A stretch of DNA of 64,000 nucleotides. It comes from Amyloporia xantha. Lineage: Eukaryota > Basidiomycota > Agaricomycetes > Polyporales > Adustoporiaceae. The notes beneath the pieces are model-generated. The model did not search any database and had not been told where the DNA came from. It saw nothing but the letters and a program-made list of their open reading frames with translations. Position 1 is the stretch's first letter. Every line of letters begins with the position of its first letter. Location: positions 62,001-126,000 of the forward strand of contig JAYKKR010000014.1 of assembly GCA_036971615.1 (NCBI GenBank), given 5' to 3'. This document shows positions 24,340-36,266 of this stretch, piece after piece. Position numbers and translations under genes: made by a program.

Positions 24340-24867
24340 ATTCACTTGCGCGGGGGAGACCAGACGTCCAGAGGAAGCTTGGATAGCAATGAAGTTTCAA
24401 TTCAAACAAAAATACATAACTTCCGTCGCAGTGCACTTCGCGTGCGCACGAGGGGCGACGCGTGCGCACGGGCCAGGTGCAATCTAGTTGTCTGGGTGAA
24501 TGAAAATTGCGGCGGGCCCGATCCTGCTCTACCGGTCGATTCCGCTATCACACCCCTTCATTTTTTCCCTCGCCAGTGCACCACCATCACCTCACTGAGC
24601 CACAGACCCTCCACGAAATTCTGTCATCTATAATGTCATGCTGGTTTTACAAACGTCAGTAACTGCGGAAATGACACATTCCTCATGTCAGACTCACCAC
24701 AACTGATCCACCAACATGTTTATAAGACCTTCATGTTCCACGGCTCAAGCTCATTCCTTTCCCCAACTTCCAGACATCGCTAGACTGGACTCGGGAACCT
24801 TCCACTCGTTCATTCCATCAGTTGTCGAATCACACTCCTTATCTTCGTAAACTCACCTCTATCCAGT

Positions 24868-26884
24868 ATGGCATACGGTACGCGTTCAACCACTTCTGCC
24901 GACCCGACCACCCAGCCAAATTACCGTGCTCTGGCCGGTCTTGAAGCAGAGGGTCGGAAGCCGCGGCGCACAGCTGCGCAGATCGAGGCGGACCGTGAGC
25001 GGATGAAAGCACGAGAGGCAGGTGAGACCTCAAACAGAGTAGCCATTGCCCAGCGCATCGCGGAGCTCGAGGCCGAGCTGGCTCGTAAAGACGCTACAGA
25101 GGTATGTATTTGTCAAATCGATCGATTCAACTTTCAGCTGATGTTGCTTCTGTGTCGAGGCTTCCACAGCGGTCGTTGACACTGACGTAGAGTCAGATGG
25201 AAACGGTGAGGCAGAGGACAAGGACATTGACGAGGGCAGCAGCAAGAAGAAAGGTCGCCGCAAGAGCACCAAGTTGGCGCGTTCAGACATTGTCGCGGCG
25301 CGCAGTCAGATGGAAGCGCTAGACGCGTCCCATAAGGCACGTGCACGCGTCAACACGCCCTCCGCAGAGACCACCAAGAGTACGAAGCGCAAGGCCTCTG
25401 GGAACGTTAATGCTGAGGGGTACGTCCTTAATCTCCATTGTACATATATGCACTCACAGAATCTGGTGTAGCCCCAAGAAAGCGAAGCCGTTGCACCCCT
25501 CTGGTCTGCGCAAGAGCTGGGTTCCTCCACCGGCGAGGTCCGCTCCGAGTCGCCAGGACGATAAACCTCCTGTAGCGTCTGTTGCATCTGCAACGGGGGC
25601 TGAATCTGCCGCACACCATATCCCCGCCGATTCCACAGCCGACCGTCCAGATATGCGCAGCCGTATCGCAGAGGTTGCCGCGCGTCCTACACAAGAAGGC
25701 CGAATTGTGCAGGCGCGGAATACTGTACAGGTGAGTATAGACATATCTATCTAGGTAAAACCAACTGAAATGACTGAATTTCCCAGGGCGTGGTACAGAT
25801 TTACAAAACCGCGGGTGCACCTGACGAGCCAGAGGGTCCCCCGGGTGGTGGTTCGACGGTAGCTGCTTCCGGCCGCCGTCCCCGTCGCAAGTACACCAAC
25901 GCAGACTTGCCGATTCCTAGCGAGCTTATGGGCCGTTGGCGGTTTATGTACATCCCGCGCGTACTAAAGTTTCTTGGCGACATCTCGCTGCATCTATGGT
26001 CATTATATGGTATTGATCTCCTCGGTTTGGTACGGCGCCTGTTCCAAGAAGTATTCCCGGAATTGGAGATAATCATTCTCATACATGATGTTATCTACAA
26101 GCTAGTAAGTTCTTCATCATGATAGCTTCCACCCGATTGACTGTTAATTCTGATGACTCACTCGTAGACATTGCAAAAGATCTACGAGTGGCGCGCCAGT
26201 TTCGGGAAAACTGCGATCGATGCCGTTGCCTCTTTCATGGATGAGTCGGAGAACCTCTTCCCCGACGCGCAGGCCAAGGCTGACTGGGTCAAATATGCCC
26301 TTGGCCCTGGTTTACCTTTCCGCTATGCTGGTGGCAAGATTGCCGAAAACGGCGCTGTATGTTCATAATTTTGATGGTCGGTGCTTTCTAACTCTTCTTC
26401 TTCTTGACAGTGCAAACCTGTTGGTATATTCCAAGCCGACTATATTACTCGGACACTTGGATATCATTTTGCTGTGACTGCACGGAAGGCCGATGAATCA
26501 GACTATCCCTATGCTGCTCTTGCCTTCTCTCTCGCTGCGGTCAGTCTCTCTGTATTAATTCTGATCATGTTGCGCACAACTGAACATCTTCAAATACAGG
26601 TTGAGCGCGCACTGAGGACATATTCGACTGGCTCCTTCAAGAAACCCGACGACCGATTCTCGCAAGACAAGTATGGCACCTCGGCGACTCATTATCTCAA
26701 TTCAACTATTGACCTCAAGGAATCGACGTGGGCCAAGATCCTCGATGCCGCGGAGTGGTATGGCGACATGCAGAGCCCTTTAGCTGCCGGCGAGGTTGGT
26801 GATGGAGAGGCCGCTGAAGATGATCGAGAATGTATTCAAGACTCAGACACCGAGCCAGAGATGTCTGATGATGCCGAAAACTGA
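24868..26884 (+). CDS. Plavaka accessory protein (unknown function), intact copy
   Basis: Seven exons (24868-25101, 25160-25419, 25472-25730, 25787-26104, 26168-26356, 26411-26539, 26600-26884) give a 557-residue protein with all junctions in frame. The second intron border at 25159 uses cgag. The N-terminal third is charged and low in complexity with a short coiled coil (RVAIAQRIAELEAELARKDA), and basic KKKGRRKSTK and TKRKASG stretches could be nuclear localisation signals. The C-terminal half is compact (GRWRFMYIPRVLKFLGDISL, AALAFSLAAVERALRTYSTG) and ends in an acidic tail. It is divergent from the transposase and shares its promoter region (24340-24867). By position it may be a DNA-binding or regulatory partner like TnpA of CACTA elements. 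That is inference only. Confidence 0.8.
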
Positions 26885-27121
26885 AGGTATAGGCACCGTC
26901 ACTTCAGATGGATCTACAGACTGCATGTTCTGACGTCTAGTGCTAGGTTCACAATCATTCTCGTCAAATCGGATGCCGCTATTCACCGAAGTTGGACTAT
27001 ACCCCGTGCGGCCCTTGCATCACTCTCTTAGGACTTTGGCCTCAGTCTCGTTATCGCGTGCCTATGAATCGATAGACATCATTATATCTGCATTCTTGTA
27101 TATAATTATTTTTATTGTATA

Positions 27122-27375
27122 TAGCTACAGCCATTGATCCTGAATACACGTATTTGATGTTTTCATACCGTCTGAATAACTGTCTGAACGAAAATGTACC
27201 AATCTGACGAAAGCTGGTTATATCACTGAGCGGTCTGATCGGGAGCTGAAATAAGTCCTAGCCATCTTAATCCCGCAGGTGCGTTCTGGGTAAGAACCGG
27301 TCAACTTAAGACTTACGCTCTGAGACGGTCTGACTCAGACCTCTCAGATAGTTCAGACGACTCGCCGTTTTGCTG
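27122..27375. repeat. Subterminal GTCTGA/TCAGAC repeats, right end of left Plavaka
   Basis: At least four GTCTGA hexamers and several inverted TCAGAC copies lie between about 27170 and the terminus (for example ccgtctgaataactgtctga and ggtctgactcagacc). The opposite end has three more (gacgtctgaatt, tacgtctgaatgtcgtctga). Such clustered motifs are the usual transposase-binding sites of CACTA-type elements. The same sequence appears mirrored at about 29245-29490. Confidence 0.7.
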
Positions 27376-27491
27376 ATGACGTCGGATCCTTATCTTCATC
27401 CTCACATCTACACACCCACCATTTCTTAAGGTTTGCTGCAGTACGTCAGATTTATCTTGTAGTCTGACACACATTGCTTCGAAGTTTCACT

Positions 27492-27802
27492 ATGACCAAA
27501 TACTACGGATTTCTAGTCGATGAGAATCGGCTATTCCGGCGCGGCGTCGCAGCGGGTTACGGGAGGGCAGACGTGAGGAGCGCTACAATCAAGAGCTCGA
27601 GCTCGCAGCCGACGTAGGAATTCTGCACAACTGCAGATTCGCGGGTGTGACAGTGAAAGGAGAGCTGTATCGTTGCCTGGCTGTGGCATCTTCGGATCCG
27701 CACGACGGCTTACCCATGCCGTCCCCGGAAGTCGTCGAGAGGTTGAAGGCGGCTCTGCATAAGAAGCCTGAGGTGCGCGCTCGGTGGTTTACATGTAGTT
27801 GA
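27492..27802 (+). pseudogene. Array gene copy 1, frameshifted
   Basis: The copy starts with the conserved MTKYYGFLVDENRLFRRGVA. After ATI, about 7 bases are missing compared with the intact copies, and the frame ends at a TAG. In the shifted frame the C-terminal part is well kept (FAGVTVKGELYRCLAVASSD ... ARWFTCS, stop at 27800). Its upstream region is divided by the Plavaka insertion, so it may also have lost its promoter. Confidence 0.85.
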
Positions 27803-28965
27803 GGCGAGTTAATGGCTCGAGGAGGTTGGTGATGGACTGTCGGCATCTGGACGTCTATGTGTTTGTGGTCTTGACTCCTTGCTTGCAGGTACTATCGTGC
27901 CGCTCATGTTTCTGGTAGTGTTGATCCCTGCGGAAGAGCGGAAGAGACTCTCATTGAGTCACTATGGGTGTCGCACTCAAACATCGCATTCGACGAGCAG
28001 TCTAATAATATACTCTGTTATTTAACGATTAATTCGGCCGCTTGAAACGAGAGCCTGTCTTCGCATTGAATAGGTTATATCCTGTCCTGGAACAGACCTT
28101 CCATTGAAAAGGACATTCGAAAAGTTGGTGTACAGCAGTACTGTGGCCGGATCACATGACCGCGTTCAATGTGGCCATCACTCAACGACTCATGCACCGA
28201 CTCACGACGCTCAACGAGCGCAGTCCGGCGGGACAGCACATGCATTTCTAAGGTACGCTACCATATACTTGTATCCCCTTGGCGCTATAAATGTTCTTAC
28301 TAGATCGAGGCCGTATATGCTCTAAGGAAATGCGCGCCCACTGGCATGCTGCCTGCCGGAGAATGTGCTTGTGAACGACGATGAAATGTTGCAAGTACCT
28401 TCATCTGTGGTCTTGATATCTCCTTTTCTATGCCGTTCCCTGGTGCTATAGACTTTTATGGTCGGTGAGTACGGCGGCCGTCCCAAGAGTTGGAGTTACC
28501 TTGCATGCGGTATCTGCTAATCCCTTTGTTGTGATCTAAACGCAGGCAGTGAAGAAGAGAGTCATTTCTGGAGGGAGACACCGCTATTTTGGCAGCAGGC
28601 CCCTTCATTAACCCGTACGGGAAGAGCGATTTGCACTGAAAACCTGTAGCGAAAACACCTCGTGCATTTAAGAATACAGTACGCGTCTCTCTACTAACTC
28701 ATACATGGACTCACGAAGCTGAACGCAGCCGATACCCAGCATCAGACTGCTGACGTTAAGCTAAAACATCCGCCATGCTGAGGCAAATACAAGCTGTGGC
28801 CTTTAGTACAGATATAGATAGGGCTGAAGTAGTTTCATACACAACACTAAGTAACCCTGGAATCTCAGTCCGTTTCAATCTCTACATCAGATTTCCTCGA
28901 TTTTCAAGTCACTTTGTTCGCATGAACGATGGATTGATGTGGCGGCCTGCGGATCTATTTTACCA
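27803..28965. other. Spacer between the inverted Plavaka copies, no gene
   Basis: This unique spacer of the inverted repeat holds decayed array-type intergenic DNA. A tgaccgcgttc motif (about 28157) recurs near 38417, and a variant (ggccgcgtcag) occurs near 36681. No open frame with domain support was found. Confidence 0.5.
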
Positions 28966-29193
28966 CGCGCCGCGGACTTGATATCCATGTCCATTGTTCA
29001 ACTTCTGGCGGGTTTTCTAGGCCTCTTTATATAAACCCTCGTTCACCGTCGAGCTGCCAATTTCATCTCTACATCTGCACACTCATACACACATCAGATT
29101 CGGGCCTCTGACTTCATAGTTTCTTGAGGTATGTTTAATGTGGCACATCAGATCTATCTCATAGTCTGATACACACCGTTTTGAAGGTTCACC
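28966..29193 (+). promoter_or_regulatory. Promoter and 5' leader of array gene copy 2
   Basis: The conserved block gcgccgcggacttgatat is followed by ccattgttcaacttctggcg, a TTATATAAA box (29028-29036) and a leader. The leader contains gtatgt...tctcatag (about 29128-29164), which looks like a 5'-UTR intron, and ends directly before ATG 29194. The motif agtctga in this leader matches the hexamers in the Plavaka ends. Confidence 0.65.
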
Positions 29194-29227
29194 ATGACCA
29201 AATACTACGGATTTCTAGTCGACGACG
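29194..29227 (+). pseudogene. Array gene copy 2, 5' part (split by Plavaka)
   Basis: It holds the first 11 codons plus one base (MTKYYGFLVDD). The element then interrupts, preceded by ACG (29225-29227). The rest of the gene lies at 35983-36266. Joined across the element with one ACG removed, the coding length is 318 nt, exactly that of the intact copies. The insertion is the only lesion. Confidence 0.88.
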
Positions 29228-29721
29228 CATCAGCAAAACGGCGAGTCGTCTGAACTATCTGAGAGGTCTGAGTCAGACCGTCTCAGAGCGTAAGTCTTAA
29301 GTTGACCGGTTCTTACCCAGAACGCACCTGCGGGATTAAGATGGCTAGGACTTATTTCAGCTCCCGATCAGACCGCTCAGTGATATAACCAGCTTTCGTC
29401 AGATTGGTACATTTTCGTTCAGACAGTTATTCAGACGGTATGAAAACATCAAATACGTGTATTCAGGATCAATGGCTGTAGCTATATACAATAAAAATAA
29501 TTATATACAAGAATGCAGATATAATGATGTCTATCGATTCATAGGCACGCGATAACGAGACTGAGGCCAAAGTCCTAAGAGAGTGATGCAAGGGCCGCAC
29601 GGGGTATAGTCCAACTTCGGTGAATAGCGGCATCCGATTTGACGAGAATGATTGTGAACCTAGCACTAGACGTCAGAACATGCAGTCTGTAGATCCATCT
29701 GAAGTGACGGTGCCTATACCT

Positions 29722-31736
29722 TCAGTTTTCGGCATCATCAGACATCTCTGGCTCGGTGTCTGAGTCTTGAATACATTCTCGATCATCTTCAGCGGCCTCT
29801 CCATCACCAACCTCGCCGGCAGCTAAAGGGCTCTGCATGTCGCCATACCACTCCGCGGCATCGAGGATCTTGGCCCACGTCGATTCCTTGAGGTCAATAG
29901 TTGAATTGAGATAATGAGTCGCCGAGGTGCCATACTTGTCTTGCGAGAATCGGTCGTCGGGTTTCTTGAAGGAGCCAGTCGAATATGTCCTCAGTGCGCG
30001 CTCAACCTGTATTTGAAGATGTTCAGTTGTGCGCAACATGATCAGAATTAATACAGAGAGACTGACCGCAGCGAGAGAGAAGGCAAGAGCAGCATAGGGA
30101 TAGTCTGATTCATCGGCCTTCCGTGCAGTCACAGCAAAATGATATCCAAGTGTCCGAGTAATATAGTCGGCTTGGAATATACCAACAGGTTTGCACTGTC
30201 AAGAAGAAGAAGAGTTAGAAAGCACCGACCATCAAAATTATGAACATACAGCGCCGTTTTCGGCAATCTTGCCACCAGCATAGCGGAAAGGTAAACCAGG
30301 GCCAAGGGCATATTTGACCCAGTCAGCCTTGGCCTGCGCGTCGGGGAAGAGGTTCTCCGACTCATCCATGAAAGAGGCAACGGCATCGATCGCAGTTTTC
30401 CCGAAACCGGCGCGCCACTCGTAGATCTTTTGCAATGTCTACGAGTGAGTCATCAGAATTAACAGTCAATCGGGTGGAAGCTATCATGATGAAGAACTTA
30501 CTAGCTTGTAGATAACATCATGTATGAGAATGATTATCTCCAATTCCGGGAATACTTCTTGGAACAGGCGCCGTACCAAACCGAGGAGATCAATACCATA
30601 TAATGACCATAGATGCAGCGAGATGTCGCCAAGAAACTTTAGTACGCGCGGGATGTACATAAACCGCCAACGGCCCATAAGCTCGCTAGGAATCGGCAAG
30701 TCTGCGTTGGTGTACTTGCGACGGGGACGGCGGCCGGAAGCAGCTACCGTCGAACCACCACCCGGGGACCCTCTGGCTCGTCAGGTGCACCCGCGGTTTT
30801 GTAAATCTGTACCACGCCCTGGGAAATTCAGTCATTTCAGTTGGTTTTACCTAGATAGATATGTCTATACTCACCTGTACAGTATTCCGCGCCTGCACAA
30901 TTCGGCCTTCTTGTGTAGGACGCGCGGCAACCTCTGCGATACGGCTGCGCATATCTGGACGGTCGGCTGTGGAATCGGCGGGGATATGGTGTGCGGCAGA
31001 TTCAGCCCCGTTGCAGATGCAACAGACGCTACAGGAGGTTTATCGTCCTGGCGACTCGGAGCGGACCTCGCCGGTGGAGGAACCCAGCTCTTGCGCAGAC
31101 CAGAGGGGTGCAACGGCTTCGCTTTCTTGGGGCTACACCAGATTCTGTGAGTGCATATATGTACAATGGAGATTAAGGACGTACCCCTCAGCATTAACGT
31201 TCCCAGAGGCCTTGCGCTTCGTACTCTTGGTGGTCTCTGCGGAGGGCGTGTTGACGCGTGCACGTGCCTTATGGGACGCGTCTAGCGCTTCCATCTGACT
31301 GCGCGCCGCGACAATGTCTGAACGCGCCAACTTGGTGCTCTTGCGGCGACCTTTCTTCTTGCTGCTGCCCTCGTCAATGTCCTTGTCCTCTGCCTCACCG
31401 TTTCCATCTGACTCTACGTCAGTGTCAACGACCGCTGTGGAAGCCTCGACACAGAAGCAACATCAGCTGAAAGTTGAATCGATCGATTTGACAAATACAT
31501 ACCTCTGTAGCGTCTTTACGAGCCAGCTCGGCCTCGAGCTCCGCGATGCGCTGGGCAATGGCTACTCTGTTTGAGGTCTCACCTGCCTCTCGTGCTTTCA
31601 TCCGCTCACGGTCCGCCTCGATCTGCGCAGCTGTGCGCCGCGGCTTCCGACCCTCTGCTTCAAGACCGGCCAGAGCACGGTAATTTGGCTGGGTGGTCGG
31701 GTCGGCAGAAGTGGTTGAACGCGTACCGTATGCCAT
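29722..31736 (-). pseudogene. Plavaka accessory protein, right copy, frameshifted
   Basis: Same gene as 24868-26884 on the opposite strand, ATG at 31736. Two G/C runs are one base shorter than in the left copy. One lies in exon 3 (about 31005; ACGGGG then CTG instead of GCT) and one in exon 4 (about 30764; CCCC for CCCCC). Neither compensates for the other. All splice sites and the rest of the frame are kept, so this is either very recent decay or base-calling error. Confidence 0.8.
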
Positions 31737-32263
31737 ACTGGATAGAGGTGAGTTTACGAAGATAAGGAGTGTGATTCGACAACTGATGGAATGAACGAGT
31801 GGAAGGTTCCCGAGTCCAGTCTAGCGATGTCTGGAAGTTGGGGAAAGGAATGAGCTTGAGCCGTGGAACATGAAGGTCTTATAAACATGTTGGTGGATCA
31901 GTTGTGGTGAGTCTGACATGAGGAATGTGTCATTTCCGCAGTTACTGACGTTTGTAAAACCAGCATGACATTATAGATGACAGAATTTCGTGGAGGGTCT
32001 GTGGCTCAGTGAGGTGATGGTGGTGCACTGGCGAGGGAAAAATGAAGGGGTGTGATAGCGGAATCGACCGGTAGAGCAGGATCGGGCCCGCCGCAATTTT
32101 CATTCACCCAGACAACTAGATTGCACCTGGCCCGTGCGCACGCGTCGCCCCTCGTGCGCACGCGAAGTGCACTGCGACGGAAGTTATGTATTTTTGTTTG
32201 AATTGAAACTTCATTGCTATCCAAGCTTCCTCTGGACGTCTGGTCTCCCCCGCGCAAGTGAAT

Positions 32264-35200
32264 ATGCCTATTAACCTGGCGCAGCGACGCCGAAAGCATG
32301 CGGCACTACGCTTTCAATGTCCGGCATGTGAACGCACATTTCGCAATGCATCGGGACGTACCCAGCACCACAACGCCATGCACAGCGGGCTTCAGCATCC
32401 AACAGCTGTGGCAGCCGTGACCTCTTCGACTCAGTCGGGCAGCCAATCCACGTCTGCACACCCCCATGGCGAAGCTCAAAACAATTTTCAGGCCCGTAAA
32501 TCAGAAGGTGTACACCGGCAAGTACACCCCCTTATTAACGGTAAGTGGCATATTTGCTTGTGTACTTCGTCTTCCACAACAGCAGGCTAATATGCAATGT
32601 CTGGTCCATTGGTAGGCCGTCCCTGCACGCAAGATGGCGAATATCTACCTCTAGGATCACCACCTCCGCCGCAGACCCAAACCGATCCTCACAACTGGAC
32701 TCCGTATAACAACCGCATTGAATTTGAGCTAGCGGAATTCTTGTTCAAATCGACGCAGATGCCACAGCCGAAGATCAATGTTCTTATGGATCTCTGGGCA
32801 GCTTCGACTTTGCAAGATGGACGCTCTCCTCCTTTCGCAGACTACAAGGACTTGCATTCGGTGATCGACTCTACTCCACTAGGTGATGTCCCATGGCAGT
32901 CATTTACAGTACACTACACTGGACCTGTTCCCGATGGCGAAGTACCGACATGGATGAGTGCGGAGCACGAGATTTGGTTTCGTGATCCTCGCACTATGAT
33001 CCTGAATATGCTTGGTAATGTTGACTTTGATGGCGAGTTCGATACAGCACCGTATCGGGAGTTTGATTCAGAAGGAAGGCGTCAGTATACAAACCTTATG
33101 TCAGGGAACTGGGCGTGGAGACAAGCGGTACGCTATGTGTCGTCTACGGCAAATTCTTTCCAGCATGCTCACTTTGATCCTTAGGACGAGATCTCCCGTG
33201 ATGAAGACACACATGGCGCCATGTTTGTTCCAGTGGTTCTCGGTAGTGACAAGACTACCGTTTCAGTCGCAACAGGGCAAACCGACTATTATCCTCTTTA
33301 TCTCTCAGACGGAAATGTGTTCAATGGCGTGCGCCGAGCTCATCGTGATGCGGTCTCCGTTGTCGCGTTTCTAGCCATACCTAAAGGTGCGTGCTAAGAA
33401 CAGCGATAAGGCTTTTAATATCTACATTTGCTATTGTTAGCTGAACGCAAGGATGCTGACACGGATGACTACCGTACCTTTCGCCGGCAGTTATTCCACA
33501 CAAGTGTCGCCTTCATCCTTGATGCGCTACGACCTGGCATGTCAAAACCCGAGATTGCGCGCTGTCCAGATGGCCACTTCCGACGAGTAATTTATGGCAT
33601 CGCGCCATATATCGCGGATTACCCAGAACAAGCTCTGGTGTCCTGTATAGTACAGGGCTGGTGTCCGACGTGAGTACATTGTAATCTAAGTAGTACCTGT
33701 TTCGTCACCCCTAACATGTTCGTATGTAGCTGTTTACAACATCGAGATAATCTTGACAGCCTGATACCTGATGGCCGACGATCACGAGAGCATACTGAAG
33801 AGCTCATGCGGGCGTTCGATCCAGGGACATTATGGCATGACTACGGGCTAGTTGCGAATGTTATAGTAAGTATCATTTCCCAATCAGTGCACTGCTCATA
33901 CTTATCATTTTGTAGCCATTCACGAGCAATTTCCCCCGAGCCGACATCCATGAGCTGCTTTCAGGTGATCTCCTTCATCAAGTTATCAAGGGATCATTCA
34001 AGGACCATCTTGTCACTTGGGTCGGCCTGTATCTCATTCAGACACATGGTGAATCACGAGGGAACGCAATGCTCGATCAGATTGACCGAAGGTACATTCA
34101 TGTCACTCTAGACAGGACGTGTGAACGACGCTGAAGGTCCGCATGGTACTACATGTGTTGAATGACAGAATAGCAGCGGCGCCCCCATTTCCAGGCCTAC
34201 AACGTTTTCCCCAAGGGCGAGACTTCAAGCAGTGGACGGGTGACGACTCAAAGGCATTGATGAAGGTCCGTTTCCTCTGAATATCAGATCCCTTCGGTCC
34301 CCTGATCCAATCCTCAATGCTACTGTGCTCTTTCCATTCAGGTCTATCTTCCCGCAATCCAAGGTCTGGTACCGCCTCGTATGGTTCGCACCATCAGTGC
34401 TTTTTTAGAATTCTGCTATCTTGTTCGGCGAGCTGTCCAGACTGAAAAGACCATACTCCAAATCGAAAACGCACTTGCTGACTTCCATTCCCACCGGGAA
34501 GTCTTCCGTGAGACCGGTGTCCGACCTACCGGTTTCTCAATGCCCCGACAGCACTCTCTTGATCACTACGCGCGTCACATCCGCAACCACGGCGCACCTA
34601 ACGGCCTTTGTTCTTCGATTACAGAAGCGAAACACATCAAGGCTGTTAAGGAGCCGTGGCGCCGCTCAAGTCGCTTCGATGCGCTGGGCCAAATGCTTCT
34701 CACAAACCAGCGACTGGACAAGCTTGCGGCTTCTCGTGTTGACTTTACAGCAAGGGGTATGCTTCATGGCACATGCCTCTCAGAGGCACTTGCCGCCTGG
34801 CTTGGGACTCTCGGAGAAAACGACGAAGATCAAGCCAGTGTCAGTGAGATTAGGGATCAGGGTGAGGAACATGCAGACGGCGAGGTTGACGGAGATGAGG
34901 GATGCGAAGACGATGATGGCAACGAGGAGGAGTTTGGGCTTGTTGACGGCCCGCACATTGATGGCGAGGTCACAATGGCACGCCGATCAGGTGCGTTCTC
35001 ACTCATGGGGCTATGGTGCATACGACATTATTCAATCTTAATTTGGTATCACAGTGCCAAGATCTCCGCGCACACTTGAGGCCCTGGGTATTCATATTCA
35101 CACTCCCCACCTCCCCGCCCTTGTCGCTCGTTGCCTTTTTGCAGCAGCTCATCCTGAGGAACCTCTACCAGATGACAACGATCTTCCAGTTTGCGACGCC

Positions 35201-35707
35201 AGCCATGTTCAAGTATTCCACTCTGCGGTGGCAACATACTATGCACCAAGTGACCTGTCGGGTGTTGGCGGCATGCATCGCGAACGTATTCGTGCAACTC
35301 CGACTTGGCGGGGAGGGCCTCCCCGTTACGACTGTGTCTATATCAGCAAGGACCCTTCTCAGGACGGTTTCCGTGGCCTATTTGTTGGGCGGGTACGGCT
35401 CTTCTTTTCGTTTCGCTTAGATGATTGCATGGTAGAATGTGCACTCGTTGAGGAGTTCTCAGCAGTAGGCGATGAGCCCGATGAAGAAACCGGGATGTGG
35501 GTTGTCACACCCGATCTTGACTTCGATGGCAGCCGTACCACTTCAGTCATTCTCATTGACAGCATCTTACGCGCAGCGCATCTTATTGGGGTTGCAGGCG
35601 AGTATATTCTACCCCGTAATTTTCATTTTTCGGACTCCCTCGATGCATTCGAGGCATTCTATGTTAATAAGTACGCCGATCATCATGCTCATGAGATTGC
35701 ATTCTGA
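32264..35707 (+). CDS. Plavaka transposase (open copy)
   Basis: Nine exons (32264-32540, 32616-33127, 33185-33386, 33441-33669, 33730-33865, 33916-34091, 34169-34265, 34342-34990, 35055-35707) join in frame to 976 residues. The N-terminus has one C2H2 zinc finger (FQCPACERTFRNASGRTQHH, continuing N-A-M-H). Then come family motifs: GRPCTQDGEYLPLGSPPPP, DTHGAMFVPVVLGSDKTTVS, TDYYPLYLSDGNVFNGVRRA, ELLSGDLLHQVIKGSFKDHL, RFPQGRDFKQWTGDDSKALM, then MKVYLPAIQG and the C-terminal TGMWVVTPD...RNFHFSDSLDAF. This is the Plavaka family, a CACTA-related RNase H-fold transposase widespread in basidiomycetes. An acidic region (EGCEDDDGNEEEFG) precedes the last exon. The ATG at 32264 is the first in frame. 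The element appears able to supply transposase. Confidence 0.92.
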
Positions 35708-35982
35708 GCTTGGACCTTCACTACGAAATATCATGTATAACTTGCTCAAATATATCAGTTCTGGTTGGACGCTTTTGATGTATGACGTTCACTTATTGGT
35801 CTGTGTTTTCTTCAATTCGGATGCTCAACTGAGAGCATATGAACGGTCTTACCGATCAACTGAGTGAAATGTGCTGAAAATGGTCAGGTGATTCAGACGA
35901 CATTCAGACGTATAGTACATTTTAGGCATAATTCAGACGTCTCAGGCTAAAAAGTCAAATCGCTGTTTTGCTGATTGGCACG

Positions 35983-36266
35983 ATTGGCTATTTAGGCGCG
36001 GCGTCGCACTAGGTTACGGGAGGGAAGACATGAGGAGGGCCACCATCGTCAGTGCGGCGCTCAACATCGCAGCCAAGGTGGGAATTCATGACAGGTGCAG
36101 ATTTGTGGGTGTGACCGTGAAAGGAGAGATGTATCGTTGCCTGGCTGTGGCATCTTCGGATCCGCACGACGGCTTACCCATGCCGCCCCCAGAAGTTGTT
36201 GAGAGATTGAAGGTAGCTCTGCATAAAAAGCCTGAGGTGCGGGCTCGGTGGTTTACATATGCTTGA
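35983..36266 (+). pseudogene. Array gene copy 2, 3' part
   Basis: It continues the gene interrupted at 29227: D-W-L-F-R-R-G-V-A through KVGIHDRCRFVGVTVKGEMY to RARWFTYA and a TGA at 36264. There is no stop or shift in it. It differs from copies 3 and 4 at scattered residues (for example KVGI for EVGI). Confidence 0.88.

Larger units (their letters stand above)
20636..27375. mobile_element. Full-length Plavaka (CACTA-like) DNA transposon, left copy, ~6.74 kb
   Basis: The termini CAGCAAAACAGCGA and (right end, complement) CAGCAAAACGGCGA form short inverted repeats. Subterminal regions carry many GTCTGA/TCAGAC hexamers, as in CACTA-type transposons. It encodes a transposase on the minus strand (20902-24339) and an accessory protein on the plus strand (24868-26884), divergently arranged. 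It is almost identical to 29231-35973 in reverse. Flanking DNA: the right side (acgtcggatcc, 27379) continues the promoter cut at 19537. The composite unit therefore sits in one promoter, with a target duplication of only about 2 bp (AC). Confidence 0.9.
29231..35973. mobile_element. Full-length Plavaka (CACTA-like) DNA transposon, right copy, inverted
   Basis: Near-identical reverse copy of 20636-27375. It is flanked by a 3-bp duplication ACG (29225-29227 and 35980-35982), a length typical of CACTA-type elements. Extra bases CAT on the left and ATTGGC on the right lie between the CAGCAAAAC termini and the duplication, so the two ends are not perfectly symmetrical. The transposase is on the plus strand and open through all nine exons. 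The accessory gene is on the minus strand and frameshifted. It inserted in codon 12 of array gene copy 2. Confidence 0.92.

Noticed and set aside
19538..27378. Reading the left composite as an LTR-type element because of its direct repeat of 984 bp
   Set aside because: The repeated segment is the transposon end with transposase coding sequence and inverted termini, and a host fragment lies between the copies.
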